Source: Calycina herbarum
Lineage: Eukaryota; Ascomycota; Leotiomycetes; Helotiales; Pezizellaceae
Direction: 5' to 3'
Length of the DNA: 64,000 nucleotides
Assembly: GCA_001414485.1 (NCBI GenBank)
Contig: LLEY01000173.1
Coordinates: 1 to 64,000 of the forward strand
The notes beneath the pieces were generated by a model. It was not told the DNA's origin. It made no database searches and worked only from the letters and a program-made list of their open reading frames with translations. Numbering within the stretch: the first letter of the stretch is position 1; the number at the start of each line of letters is the position of its first letter. The translations under genes were made by a program, and so were the position numbers. This document shows positions 42,159 to 51,903 of this stretch, piece by piece.

Positions 42159-44120
42159 ATGGAAATTCAAACTCAAGAAGCTCGAATCATCTTAGCTATC
42201 GAGGCTATCCGATCATCTAAAAAGCTTAGTTGTCGGGCTGCTACAAAAATCTACAAAGTCCCTGAAACTAGCCTTCGCCGTAGAATAAACGGCCAACTTC
42301 CCCTCCTAGAACGACGGCTAGCAAATATCAAATTAACTTAACTCGAGGAGGAAATGATTCTTTAGAACATACTTAACTTGGATTCTAGAGGGTTTACACC
42401 CCGGCTAGCTGGTGTAGAAGATATAGCAAATTATATCCTCGAATTGTAGGAAGGGAAACGTGTTAGCAAGCTTTAGGTATATCGATTTATACAACGATAA
42501 CCAGGGTTAAAGACGCGTTTTAATCGCGTTTACAACTTCTAAAGGGCCTTATACAAAGATGCTAACCTAATTAGTGCGTGGTTCCGACTTATATAAAATA
42601 TAAGAGCAAAATACAGCGTTTTAGATTGCGATTTCTATAACTTCGACGAAACAGGCTTTATAATAGGTGTGATTTGCCTTATAATAGTTGTCACACGTGT
42701 AGATCGACGTGGTAGAGGTAAGGCAGTTTAGCTAAGCAATCGGGAATAGGCTATAGCAATTGCTTATATCAATAGCGAGGGTTGGGATGTCCCTCTATTT
42801 TTAGTTGTTCAAGGGAAGAATCATCTTACGAATTAGTATACAGACGGCGGCCTCCTATATAACTAGGTTATTAAACCGATAAGTAACAGATAGACAAATA
42901 ACAAGACGGGTCTAGAATAGCTAAAATACTTCGATAAACATACTACTAGTCGTATAAAGGGTCTATATCGAATACTGGTGTTAGATAGGCATAAGAGTTA
43001 TGAATCAGCCGAATTTCAAGAGTATTACAAAGCACACAACATTATAACTCTTAGACTACCTCCTCACTCATCCTATATAACCTAACTACTTAATGTTAGG
43101 TGCTTTAGTATATTAAAGCAGGCGTATAGTCGACAGATTAAGACGTTTATTAAAGCCTATATTAACTATATTACGAAGGTGGAGTTCTTTTTAGCTTTTA
43201 TAGCAGCATATAAAGAATTAATAACGGTCTAGAACGCTTAAGCTAGATTCCGTAGAGCTGGAATAGTACCTTTTGACCTATAAGTAGTACTTTTAAAGCT
43301 TAACGTAAGGTTACGGACTCCAACTCCCCTAAGACCCTCTACTGCCAATTCTAACACTTAGATCTCCCAGACTCCCTCAAACCCTACTAAAGCGCTCTTA
43401 TAATCGACTCTTGTTCAGAAACGGATTACCTGTCACTAGGGGAGCTCGCTGACTCCACTATTTGAGACAGTTGCTATATTAGCAAAAGGTATAGAGCAAA
43501 TAGCCTATAAGATAACCTTGTTGTTGTGATGGCCCGTCATCAAGAATAAGAGTTGCCAAGGTTGTGTACGTACCAGATAGGATACGGTTCAGGGTATAGG
43601 AATGCCAAGGGTTACGTATTCGAGTATCGGAATGTCCGGTTCGGACCTCCGAGTCTATTGTTATTGTCCGAACCCTTTTGTATATAGATGCCCTTACCCT
43701 CAGTATCGGGAAAGGTCAATTTGATCTTTTCCTTCGTGTTTAGAGCCTAGTATCCAAGCATGTTATTCTACGGAACGCACTTCCATATGCCTCTTTCATA
43801 GTATTGTCTGTTTCGTGCCGTTACAGTTGTCTGCTGAAGTACATACTCTTCGAGCAGCGAATGAAGCCTTAAGCAAACGCCGTAAAGCTAAAAAGACTCG
43901 TGTATGTCAAGGGGGGGCACTTATAGTAGAGGATGTCTAAGATCTTTTAACTTAAAAGGACGTTAACGAGCAAGTACGACGCGACTTATGTATGGAGGGG
44001 GGTAATAAGAAGGAGGGGTAATCGTCTAGACGGCGTTATAGCACTTACGGAAAAGCTAGTTATAATGTACAAACTTGTCAAATAGATATAGATATGTCTG
44101 ATTCTTCGGATTCTAAGTAG
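42159..44120 (+). pseudogene. Fot1/pogo DDE transposase with many stop codons
   Basis: A single reading frame (no frameshift) runs from ATG 42159 to TAG 44118-44120 if stops are ignored. It starts with a helix-turn-helix (RAATKIYKVPETSLRRRING), then the DDE core: NFDETGF (first Asp at 42645), ILVLDRHKSY (second Asp at 42984) and SSYIT-stop-LLNVRCF, where the third catalytic Asp is Asn (43092). The C-terminus has ANEALSKRRKAKKTRVCQGG. I count more than 15 in-frame stops, all TAA or TAG, which fits CAA/CAG to TAA/TAG change by RIP. The 301-bp LTR plus its 5-base duplication adds 306 bases, so frame is kept. Confidence 0.85.
43525..43825. mobile_element. 301-bp solo LTR, innermost layer
   Basis: Begins TGTGATGG and ends CCGTTACA, so it has TG...CA ends with imperfect inverted termini. 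It is flanked by the identical 5-base duplication GTTGT (43520-43524 and 43826-43830). Removing the LTR and one duplication rejoins the transposase frame as ...TLLSAEVHTLRAANEAL. Its base composition is more balanced than the RIP-eroded sequence around it. It most likely arose by recombination between the LTRs of a full retrotransposon. Confidence 0.85.
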
Positions 44121-44591
44121 TTATAGTTAATTTAATATGTTATAGTTAATTTATTAATATTCAAAGTTAAATGCCAAGGAAAAGTGCGCCAGGTCCTGAT
44201 ATGCGCCAGGTTCTGATAAACCACGTTATAGTTACTTACTTCTCTTTTAACTCTCTTCTTTAAAGCAGAGTAGTATATAGTAAGGGCTTATATTTATTAT
44301 TATATATTTAATAGCTAATTTATTAAGGCTATTATTAAAGAAGTTACGTAGAATAGAGTAGAAAGAAGATCTCGCTTAAGCTCCCGACAGTCCTAGAACC
44401 GAACCCTACTCCGATGCCTCGGTCTGAGCTCCGATACCGCCGGCCCGGTCACGTGTATATATTAGTAAGTTAATCAATTATTAATCAGATTAATAGTGAT
44501 TAGATTAGATTAGATTAATAGCTATTAATCTAATCTAATCTAATCATTTCTCACACTGATCCTAGATATGCACGAGCTAAACAGGCCGTAA

Positions 44592-45888
44592 GCGAAAAGA
44601 TTAGGAAATTGTTTTTAGACTTTCTATTTGTTCCAAATACAGTCGGAAAGTAGGACCGGCCACTAATCTTTATGCCCCTGGTGATGGGGAGTAATGTCTG
44701 ACCAAGAAAGTTTAGACCTAATTCCACATTTTGATTTATCAAAATCGAGCGATGAGCTTTCCCGCGCCTCAGAAGAACTTCGACCACTTCTGGGAAAATG
44801 CGACCTGATTCTTCCGGAGGAACACAGCGATGCGGAAGTAGATTACAATTCTAATTCTGCCTCGGTTAGGTTAGAGAAGACCTCGAAGCCCTTGATTTCT
44901 GTTGGTTTGACTTGGTGGTCAATAGCTTGATGCAAAAAGAGTATATTATCGTTGTAACTATCGTTGATGCATACCGAGTACAAACTGTACTCGGTTCTAC
45001 TTAAATACCTGCCCTCCTCGCTAAGCGAGAAGGGCACGTGTAAGTGCTAACCACTTGTGGATACCGACAATTTCTATTGAACGGAACGCAAAACGGATGA
45101 GATCGAATGTCTCATGCTTAAAGTCACTACTTCCCTCAATGGAGCATACCCTAACCTTGAATGAGAAACATGAAGCTTCCTCATCACCGGCTATTTTTCA
45201 TGTCTCAGACGCAGCTAGAACCTATGTCCACAACGTACAAGACAAGTACAGGGAGGCAGAGACTGAACTTGTTTGTCATTTGGGAGAGGCAAACCTCCAA
45301 AGACATATTGCTATACGACAAAAGATGAATGAGGAAAAGGAAACTGTGTGTGCTCCAAAATCCGCGTTTCTGCCAACATCCGTATTTCATGATTCAGGAC
45401 TGGGTACCACCTCAGCAGCATCCGCTCCATCCATTGCTTCGCATTCCTCGTTCCGGACCGGTTGCACAGAAACCCGCAAAGGATGCTTCCGGGTTCCCGA
45501 GGCACCGGATGATATATATATGAAGAGCCATTTCGCTGCAATATTTGCGGCCAGAGACTCAACAACAATAGAAGCCGATATGATTGGAAGTAAGTACTTA
45601 CCGAATTCCCCCAATGAGCAGTATACTAGCTTGTCCAAGAATCCATGCTTTCGCAGATCTGCAACCATATATATGTACATTTTCAGATTATGTCGATGCT
45701 CTTCGAACATTCCCGACTCGCAGAATGTGGTCGGAGCACAAATTTTCGCAGCACCGCGTTCAAGTATCTTGAGATTGTCCCGTGTGCGGAGAAGTAAGTT
45801 CAAGCACCCATGATTGGAAGAAGCATGTGGATTTTTACCATCCGGGTGCTCTATCTGAAATCGAACTTCGCTATGCGCTAGTTGCAGC
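44592..45888 (+). pseudogene. middle part of degenerate C2H2 zinc-finger gene
   Basis: Continues the gene started at 40400. 44694-44930 reads SDQESLDLIPHFDLSKSSDE and onward. 45205-45340 has the family block HNVQDKYREAETELVCHLGE with ANLQRHIAIRQK. Then, after a frameshift in an (AT)n run at about 45512-45519, come EEPFRCNICGQRL, DWK, a GTAAGT intron, FADLQPYICTFSDY and TFPTRRMWSEHKFSQHRV. A TGA follows where DCPVCGE should be preceded by Trp, so TGG to TGA. After another GTAAGT intron the frame reads HDWKKHVDFYHPGALSEIEL. The order matches acuF-like C2H2 proteins. The 840-bp element interrupts at 45889. Confidence 0.65.
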
Positions 45889-45890
45889 TA

Positions 45891-46730
45891 CAGTCAGTTG
45901 CGAATTAACCTTTAATTCGGGCACTTTTATAAACCGTGCTTTTTTTTTTATTAAGGCTTTCTCCTTCTTTTCTTTAAAAGATAGAAAATAAAAGTACTCT
46001 AAAAGAGATAAGGCCTAGCTAGAAAGAAGCGCTATATCTAGTTATCTCTCTTCTATATAATTTATTAATTCAAAGTAAGTATAATAAAAGTAAACTAAAA
46101 GATAAATAGTTCTTAAAATAACCTCTTTTCTTAAAAAAAAAAAAATCTTTTTTTACTACTCTTATAAAGCTAATAGACTATACTAAGATCCTTTAAAAAT
46201 TAATATCAGTATAAGCAAGGAATACTCAGGCACTCAAGTAGTACTTAGAGTAGTGTAAGTAGAGTAGAGTAGTTACTTATAACTACTCAAGTAGTACTCT
46301 GAGTAGTAGTATACTATAAATAGAAATAAATAACTAAAGTATAAAGTAGTTATTCTTAAAGTCTATATCTTTATCCTTCTCCTCTCTCTTCTTTCTTTCT
46401 TCTTTAGTCTCTTCTTCTAGATAAAGGCCCTAGCTTTTTAGACTAATTATAGGCTCATTAGTAGGTAGATTAGTATTTAGAAGTGTTATTCTTAAGCTAG
46501 ATAAATATTAGTATATAGATATAAAATTCTCTATTTCTATCTTATAAAGTTTATAGAGTATAAGAGGAGATATAAGTCTCTTCTTTCTTATTCTTATAAA
46601 TAGTATATTATATATTATTATTAATTAATAGGTAAAAAAGTGCCTAAAAAGGGGGGAAATTAAGAAATTTTCTTAAAAAGCACAGTTTATAAAAAAAGTA
46701 ACAAATTCAAACTTAAATCGCAACTAACTG
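45891..46730. mobile_element. 840-bp TA-flanked inverted-repeat element (copy B)
   Basis: The left terminus cagtcagttgcgaattaacc and the right terminus, reverse-complemented, cagttagttgcgatttaagt start inverted repeats of about 55 bases, with TA on each side (45889-45890 and 46731-46732). The interior is AT-rich and noncoding. The last 135 bases match copy A at the window start, with C-to-T and G-to-A differences in this copy. The interior near 46317-46430 also resembles 41882-41990 inside the hAT-type element (both with a run of ttctttagtctctt). It splits the C2H2 gene. Confidence 0.85.
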
Positions 46731-46732
46731 TA

Positions 46733-47538
46733 GGAAAACATTGCCTTAATCAACAGAAACCCAAAAACGCCCCCTTTGCCTAAAAGGTCTTGGATTGTCT
46801 CAAAGAGCATTTGTCGCACATGTTTGTAGACATCTAGAGGGTATTGCGCTTGCTGCTCTTCAAAATGATGCAAGTTCTGATTCGGAGGAAAATTCTGTCT
46901 CTTCCCGTCTAGCGGGGATATCAACCTCAAAAGAACCAGCAGAAGAAGAATCGAAACTACCCGAGAGCATGATTGGAGAGAAGAAATCATCCAGCAGTTT
47001 CGAAGCGACTGCTTTGTAACTCTTTATCCCTCCATTCGCAAAAAGTCTCCGATTTTCACCCGGACAACTTGCCACCAAAACCGTATCCTCAATCGTCCAC
47101 GGTCCAGGTCATCCTCAAATGCCCAACGAGTTCTCCCCCACGGGACCACAAACTCCTCCTGGATACTTCCCGCGCTCTGATGGCTTGATGAACCATGGAG
47201 TTGGTGTTGATAGCTTCGCACGCCAACAAGTGGCAGGCTTCGCCCCAGAGGGTTACATTCCACCACCTGGATTTGAACATCAACGCTACAGCTCGGTTCA
47301 ATCCCAAGAATCTATTCCGGGGCAAAACAGCGAATCCATCTTGGGTGTTGAAGGACAGCACTGGCTCCAAGGCACTGTTTTTCTAGGAGAGACCTTGGGG
47401 TTTGATACATTCGACCAGTTCCCGGATAATGGCTCATTTCAATCTCCAGCGGACATCAGAGCCAGGTCAACTAGTCCTGAAGCTACTGCTCTGTGGGCAC
47501 CAACCCTGCCAAAATTCGATTACAACGGACTTTCTTAG
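46733..47538 (+). pseudogene. 3' part of degenerate C2H2 zinc-finger gene
   Basis: Immediately right of the element, the frame reads RPLCLKGLGLSQRAFVAHVC followed by RHLEGIALAALQND, the last C2H2-like finger and the HLEExALxALP block of acuF-like proteins. The first finger cysteine appears to be Arg. After TAA at 47017-47019 the same frame is open again to 47538 (SPTGPQTPPGYFPRS, FAPEGYIPPPGFEHQRY). It is proline- and glutamine-rich, as expected for the disordered tail. Whether the TAA is a real stop or lies in a small intron starting at GTAACT is unclear. Confidence 0.6.
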
Positions 47539-48259
47539 AGACGATTTGTCTAGCGATCCACCCTTTTCCCAGCGGAACCTCATAGCTAGCCCGGACCCAG
47601 AACTATTTCATACACCCCTGCCTAGACAATCAATCAGAATTTACGCCACAGCCGCAGACGAGTCCTTCGCGACAACTTACCCCCTTCCAGTATCAAACCA
47701 TGCTGTAGTGTTACATAGAGGAACTATAAAAACTTGAACTTTTGAAAATTCGTGAAAGTGCTTGCATTTGAATTGAATATATAGCTCGATTTATTTTGTG
47801 AAAGTAGTTGAATTAAAACCAGGAAATATATAAATTTCATAAATATTCATATATTTTAGGTAGAAACTAGTACTAGTACTATAGAGGGTGTTTCTCGATG
47901 AAAAGAAGAGCTTTTTAGATGATTCTTATGGTAAAAGAAAGGGAAAGATAGGCTCTACCTTTATACTAAAGGGTTTCCAGAGCTACATATTAGTTATTAT
48001 CGTAGCGATAGGCTAGTTAGGTTATAGGTTGGTAGATATTTAGGGGAGAAATAAGAAATGCTTATTTTAGACGTCACGTAATCCGGAAATTTAATAATCC
48101 GCTGCCGATAATTTATATATGAATTTCATAAATTATTTCAAGAATATATACTATTCACTATATATAAATTAAATTATCTAAAGATTAAAAGAAACGAATG
48201 ATGAATTTAAAAAAGTAGTTTCATTTGCTCATATCGTAGGCCTAGTGTCATAACCTTTG
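47539..48259. other. AT-rich intergenic stretch with inverted short repeats
   Basis: 47750-48190 is strongly AT-rich. The phrases tatataaatttcataaat (near 47827) and atatatgaatttcataaat (near 48115) recur in partly inverted arrangement. It is probably transposon debris, but I could not define termini or target duplications. Confidence 0.35.
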
Positions 48260-49230
48260 ATGTACACTCAGTTCGCAAATCCCCCTTTGCAATGGGATGG
48301 TTCTGCCCCTGTCGAATTCTTGGAGTCCCACAGATCGTCTCCCACAGTCCCAGAGGATGTGGATGACGCAGCTGGATATGATTTGTTTTCGCCTGACCGC
48401 ACAATGGTAACAGAGCCTTTGACTTACACCCCATATATGGCCTCTTCGCTATATGGGGAGAGTTCCGCTGCTGTCGATTTCCTAGAGCCCCAAAGCTATA
48501 CTAGAACGCCAACTAGAATGCCAACTACAACGGAGCCTACTTCGTCCAAGAGTCGCATCACGAATGTAAACGTGCAATCCGACACCACCCGAAATCATCC
48601 ACTCTATCACAATGTTTCTACTCATGCCGATGGTTTCTATCACTGTCCTTGGGAAGGCCAGGCTGGTTGTCAGCATAAGCCAGAAAAACTAAAATGCAAC
48701 TATTAGTAAAATTCCCAACACGAATTTCATGTTTCTTTCCTATTGATTATACTTGCTAACAATTTGATACTTTAAGTAAATTCGTTGATTCTCACTTAAA
48801 GCCATATCGTTGCAAGGTAGCTAGCTGCGAAAGCTTGCACTTTTCTTCTACGGCATGTTTGTTTCGACATGAACGTGAGGTCTACGCTCTGCACGACAAG
48901 GGCGATAAGCCTTTTAATTGTCCATTCGAGGGCGGTGAGCGCGCTGTCCAAGGGAATGGGTTTCCTCGCCATTGGAATCTTAGAGATCATATGAAGAGTG
49001 TTCATAACAACGCTCCTGTTTCCTCACCTGGGCGGAAAAAGACACCTCCTCGCCCACCTGCGCGAAAATATAATCGACCGTCTCCTCCACCTGCGCGGAA
49101 AGAGAGCTCTAACCCTTCTAAGCCCTTTCCCTGTGCTTACAAAGACTGCGAAAGTGCTATTCCCGAAAACGGGTTTTCTCAATTCTCAGATTTGTCTGAC
49201 CATTTGAGAAACATTCACCCACAGAATTAA
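48260..49230 (+). CDS. C2H2 zinc-finger protein, putative transcription factor
   Basis: Spliced model join(48260..48705, 48777..49230), 299 residues. The 71-nt intron (GTAAAA...TTTAAG, branch gctaac) lies inside the first finger. Residues 1-115 are acidic and Ser/Pro/Thr-rich, as in an activation region. Fingers: FYHCPWEGQAGCQHKPEKLK with Lys-Cys-Asn-Tyr and SHLKPYRC; CKVASCESLHFSSTACLFRH; NCPFEGGERAVQ...NLRDHMKSVH (second Cys of this finger is Gly in EGGER); and after a proline/arginine linker CAYKDCESAI...DLSDHLRNIH. It may have further 5' exons. Being beside a degenerate C2H2 gene it could be damaged too, but both exons are open. Confidence 0.6.
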
Positions 49231-50801
49231 CAAGGAACACAGACAACCCGTCGCAAGAAACGCATTTAGTACCTCAGAAAGAGACCCCACCATCACACTC
49301 TTCCTAATTTCGTAATTGGCAACTAAATTCAGGCAGAAAGGTTACTACAAAGATGCCAGGCTTCGGCAACACTTTTATCGAAGAGAGGCTTATTGATTCT
49401 AGGAGCATGACACAACAAGACTCTTCAAAGCCACAGTCCAATACTAGGCCGAAGCTTGGGGGAAAAAAGAAGAGATAGGGCTAGGACTCACGAGAATACG
49501 CGAAGAGAATGAGGACTATTATGATATTTTTCAAAGATCGCTTTCTGTTATATAGAATTGGGGCAAATGGTGGGGATGAGAGCATCTCTTTGTATTCGAA
49601 CTGTGCTGTGGAACCTTGGGATACTAATTCATGGGAAGCGGGAAAAGATCCGATGACGGTGGGAATTGAAAGTCAGTCACTCTCTTCTGTTATGTGTTAG
49701 CCAATGTTTTGGACTTGGATTGCAGCATTAACTTTCGGTATTGGTATTGGTAAGAGAAGTGAGCATTGCTCTCCAGAACCTACTTTACTTTAATCGTTCG
49801 AAACAGTCTACAATATTAAAACTATCGTTTAGAAAGGTTTGAGAGAATTTGAAGATTGATTTTTTGATTCTCTGGAGGATAACCGTACAATAACATGGAA
49901 GAGCGCTAGATAGTAGTAGTGACCGACATAGCAAATGTGGGCACTTGGAAGGAAAGTGATGACTGAGAATCGTTGGAGTTTGGAATTGGAAGTTTGGAAG
50001 AGCAAGAAACCAGAAATGGAGGTATGCCTTCAAATCCGGTTGAGATTGAGAGTGTGAGGATGGAGGTAAGAAGAGGCAGACAATAAAAACGAAATAAGCA
50101 AGAAAAGTTGTGCTTAGTGCCAAAGCAAGCTGGAACAACGCCAATGCTGCTAATTCAGGTTCAACAAAGTTTCTTCTCCACAAAAAGAGAACCGGAGCCT
50201 CAAGTCTAGTAAGTCTTCGGATGTGTTTTGAGCGAAAGGATTGACACGATGCCAAGCATTCGGAGTCTGTACATACCATCGTGACATCCCCAAAGACCTT
50301 CATCAACCCAAGCATCTCCAAGACCCAGCAAACCGAAGCATTGCATTTACCCAAAAAAAATTATTCATACGCACGACAATTAATTCCTGTCCGTGAAAGT
50401 CCAGCAATAAATCGTACCAGTGTGCTACGGTCGGGGTGTCCGCGGACATCGGACTCGGAGGTGGGGAACTAGGAGGACCGTCAACCCAAACCCGCCCTGT
50501 TGAAACAAACACCACAAGCAGTCTCGTAACCACAGCAAAGCAAAGACTCCCGCCTCAAGTCCGGGAGGATCTGATATTTGGCTGAAGTGTAGTCTGAAGA
50601 TGCGAAACCCGAGTTTTTAGCCCGAAAGGCAGGACCCGATTCAGTGAGTCGTCTCTGGTATATATATCGAGAGTCTTTCTGGCTCTTGCTTTCTCTCAGA
50701 TCAACAAACAACCAGCTTCAACTCGAAAGAACAATCATCAAACAAATACATCCCAAAACTCTACTTCGATATTAGATTTTACACCCATACAATCTTTCAA
50801 A
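49231..50801. other. 1.6-kb region upstream of the naphthol reductase
   Basis: Minus-strand ORF 49785-50354 (189 codons, beginning at a TTG) has hydrophobic stretches but no recognisable family, and splicing at GTATGT near 50280 gives only short products. The last 100 bases before 50802 are C/A/T-rich leader with a probable TATA-like atatatatcg at 50659. No firm gene. Confidence 0.35.
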
Positions 50802-51808
50802 ATGGTCGCTTCAAATGGAACAGAGACTGCCCTTGCACCAACACGAGGTGTTGCTGATGTCGTCGGTCCTTTGGGGATTGAGAGTGCTAGTTTGAAGGGA
50901 AAGGTTGCTTTGGTGACTGGCGCTGGTAAGTACTATTGAATGAAAGTCCAAGGACTTGCTGATTCTTTCCAGGCCGTGGTATTGGTCGTGAAATGGCCAT
51001 TGAGTTGGGACGAAGAGGCGCAAAAGTTGTTGTCAACTACGCCAACAGCTCCGAATCTGCTGAAGAAGCCGTCGCTATGATTAAGAAGGCCGGAAGCGAC
51101 GCCATTGCTATCAAGGCTAATGTGTCTGTTGTCAAGGACATTGTCAGTTTGTTCGACCAAGCCGTTGCACACTTTGGTGAACTCAACATTGTCTGCTCAA
51201 ACTCCGGTGTTGTTTCTTTCGGCCATATTGGTGATGTTGAGGAGGAAGAGTATGATCGTGTCATGGGAATCAACACCAGAGGACAATTCTTTGTCGCCAG
51301 AGAAGCATACAGACATTTGTCGATTGGAGGACGTTTGATCATGATGGGCAGTATCACTGGTCAAGCTAAGGGTGTTCCAAAGCACACTTTGTACTCCGGA
51401 AGCAAGGGTGCCATCGAGACATTTGTGAGATGTATGGCTATTGGTAAGCATGATTCATCACTCATGTGGGAAACTGAAACTAACGCGAATTAGATATGGG
51501 AGACAAGAAGATCACTGTCAACTGCATTGCACCAGGTGGAATCAAGACCGACATGTACCACAAGGTCTGCAGAGAATATATTCCAAACGGTGCTAACTTG
51601 AACGACGAGCAAGTCGATGAGGTATGAATAAATCTTCCATTTCTCTAAGCATGAACTAACTTTTCAATAGTACGCTGCTACCTGGTCCCCTCTTCACCGT
51701 GTCGGTCTCCCAATCGATATCGCGCGAGTCGTGTGCTTCCTTGCTAGTCAAGATGGCGAGTGGATCAATGGAAAGGTGTTGGGTATTGACGGAGCTGCTT
51801 GCATGTAA
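50802..51808 (+). CDS. BRN1: 1,3,8-trihydroxynaphthalene reductase-like SDR (DHN melanin)
   Basis: Spliced model join(50802..50925, 50973..51443, 51494..51621, 51671..51808), 286 residues; introns of 47, 50 and 49 nt. It is a classical short-chain dehydrogenase: [18 protein letters not shown] (NADPH site; GAGRGIG 40-46), [11 protein letters not shown], catalytic Ser168, Tyr182 and Lys186 in MGSITGQ...[10 protein letters not shown], and IDGAACM at the end. The C-terminal Met is a feature I recall for trihydroxynaphthalene reductase, against Ile in the tetrahydroxynaphthalene enzyme. The role would be NADPH reduction of hydroxynaphthalenes in melanin synthesis. Versicolorin-type reductases are close relatives and not excluded. 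No PKS or scytalone dehydratase is nearby. Confidence 0.88.
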
Positions 51809-51903
51809 AAGAAGTTTGTGGGTTTTTGGCGCATGTTGATGTATGTTAGAGGCAGAATGAAGTAAACAATGAGAATGAACTTCAACCCTGTTTCCTGTTG
51901 TCC

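Larger units (their letters stand above)
42061..44226 (+). mobile_element. RIP-mutated pogo/Fot1 transposon, third layer
   Basis: 2166 bp, bounded by 49-base inverted repeats (42061-42109 and 44178-44226) beginning acgtggtttatcaggacctg, with TA on both outer sides. Each inverted repeat contains the 17-base unit tatcaggacctggcgca twice in tandem. The left and right termini differ mainly by a C/T change. The interior holds a decayed transposase and a solo LTR. TA duplication and transposase type place it in the Tc1/mariner-pogo group. Confidence 0.88.
41297..44558. mobile_element. hAT-type non-autonomous element, second layer
   Basis: It is flanked on both sides by the identical 8-base duplication atcctaga (41289-41296 and 44559-44566), the hAT target-site length. 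The termini start ccagtgtaagcaaag on the left and cagtgtgagaaatg on the right when reverse-complemented, followed by subterminal arrays of aatctgatt/attagatt motifs on both sides (41320-41420 and 44470-44545). Minus the nested pogo element it is about 1.1 kb with no recognisable transposase. It was inserted inside the Harbinger-type MITE near that element's right end. Confidence 0.78.
40896..44588. mobile_element. Harbinger-type DNA element, outermost layer of a nest
   Basis: The left terminus gggcctgtttggctcgcata and the right terminus, reverse-complemented, cggcctgtttagctcgtgca form an inverted repeat. Both are flanked by TAA (40893-40895 and 44589-44591), the three-base TWA duplication typical of PIF/Harbinger and Tourist-like elements. 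Excluding the nested insertion, the element is only about 0.42 kb and has no coding sequence, so it is a MITE. A subterminal copy of the motif (gtttagctcgt) lies near 41018. It sits in what would be an intron of the C2H2 gene. Confidence 0.75.

Noticed and set aside
49785..50354. Minus-strand 189-codon ORF upstream of the naphthol reductase
   Set aside because: It begins at TTG, has no family match, and splicing at its internal GTATGT gives only short peptides. It may be antisense noise.
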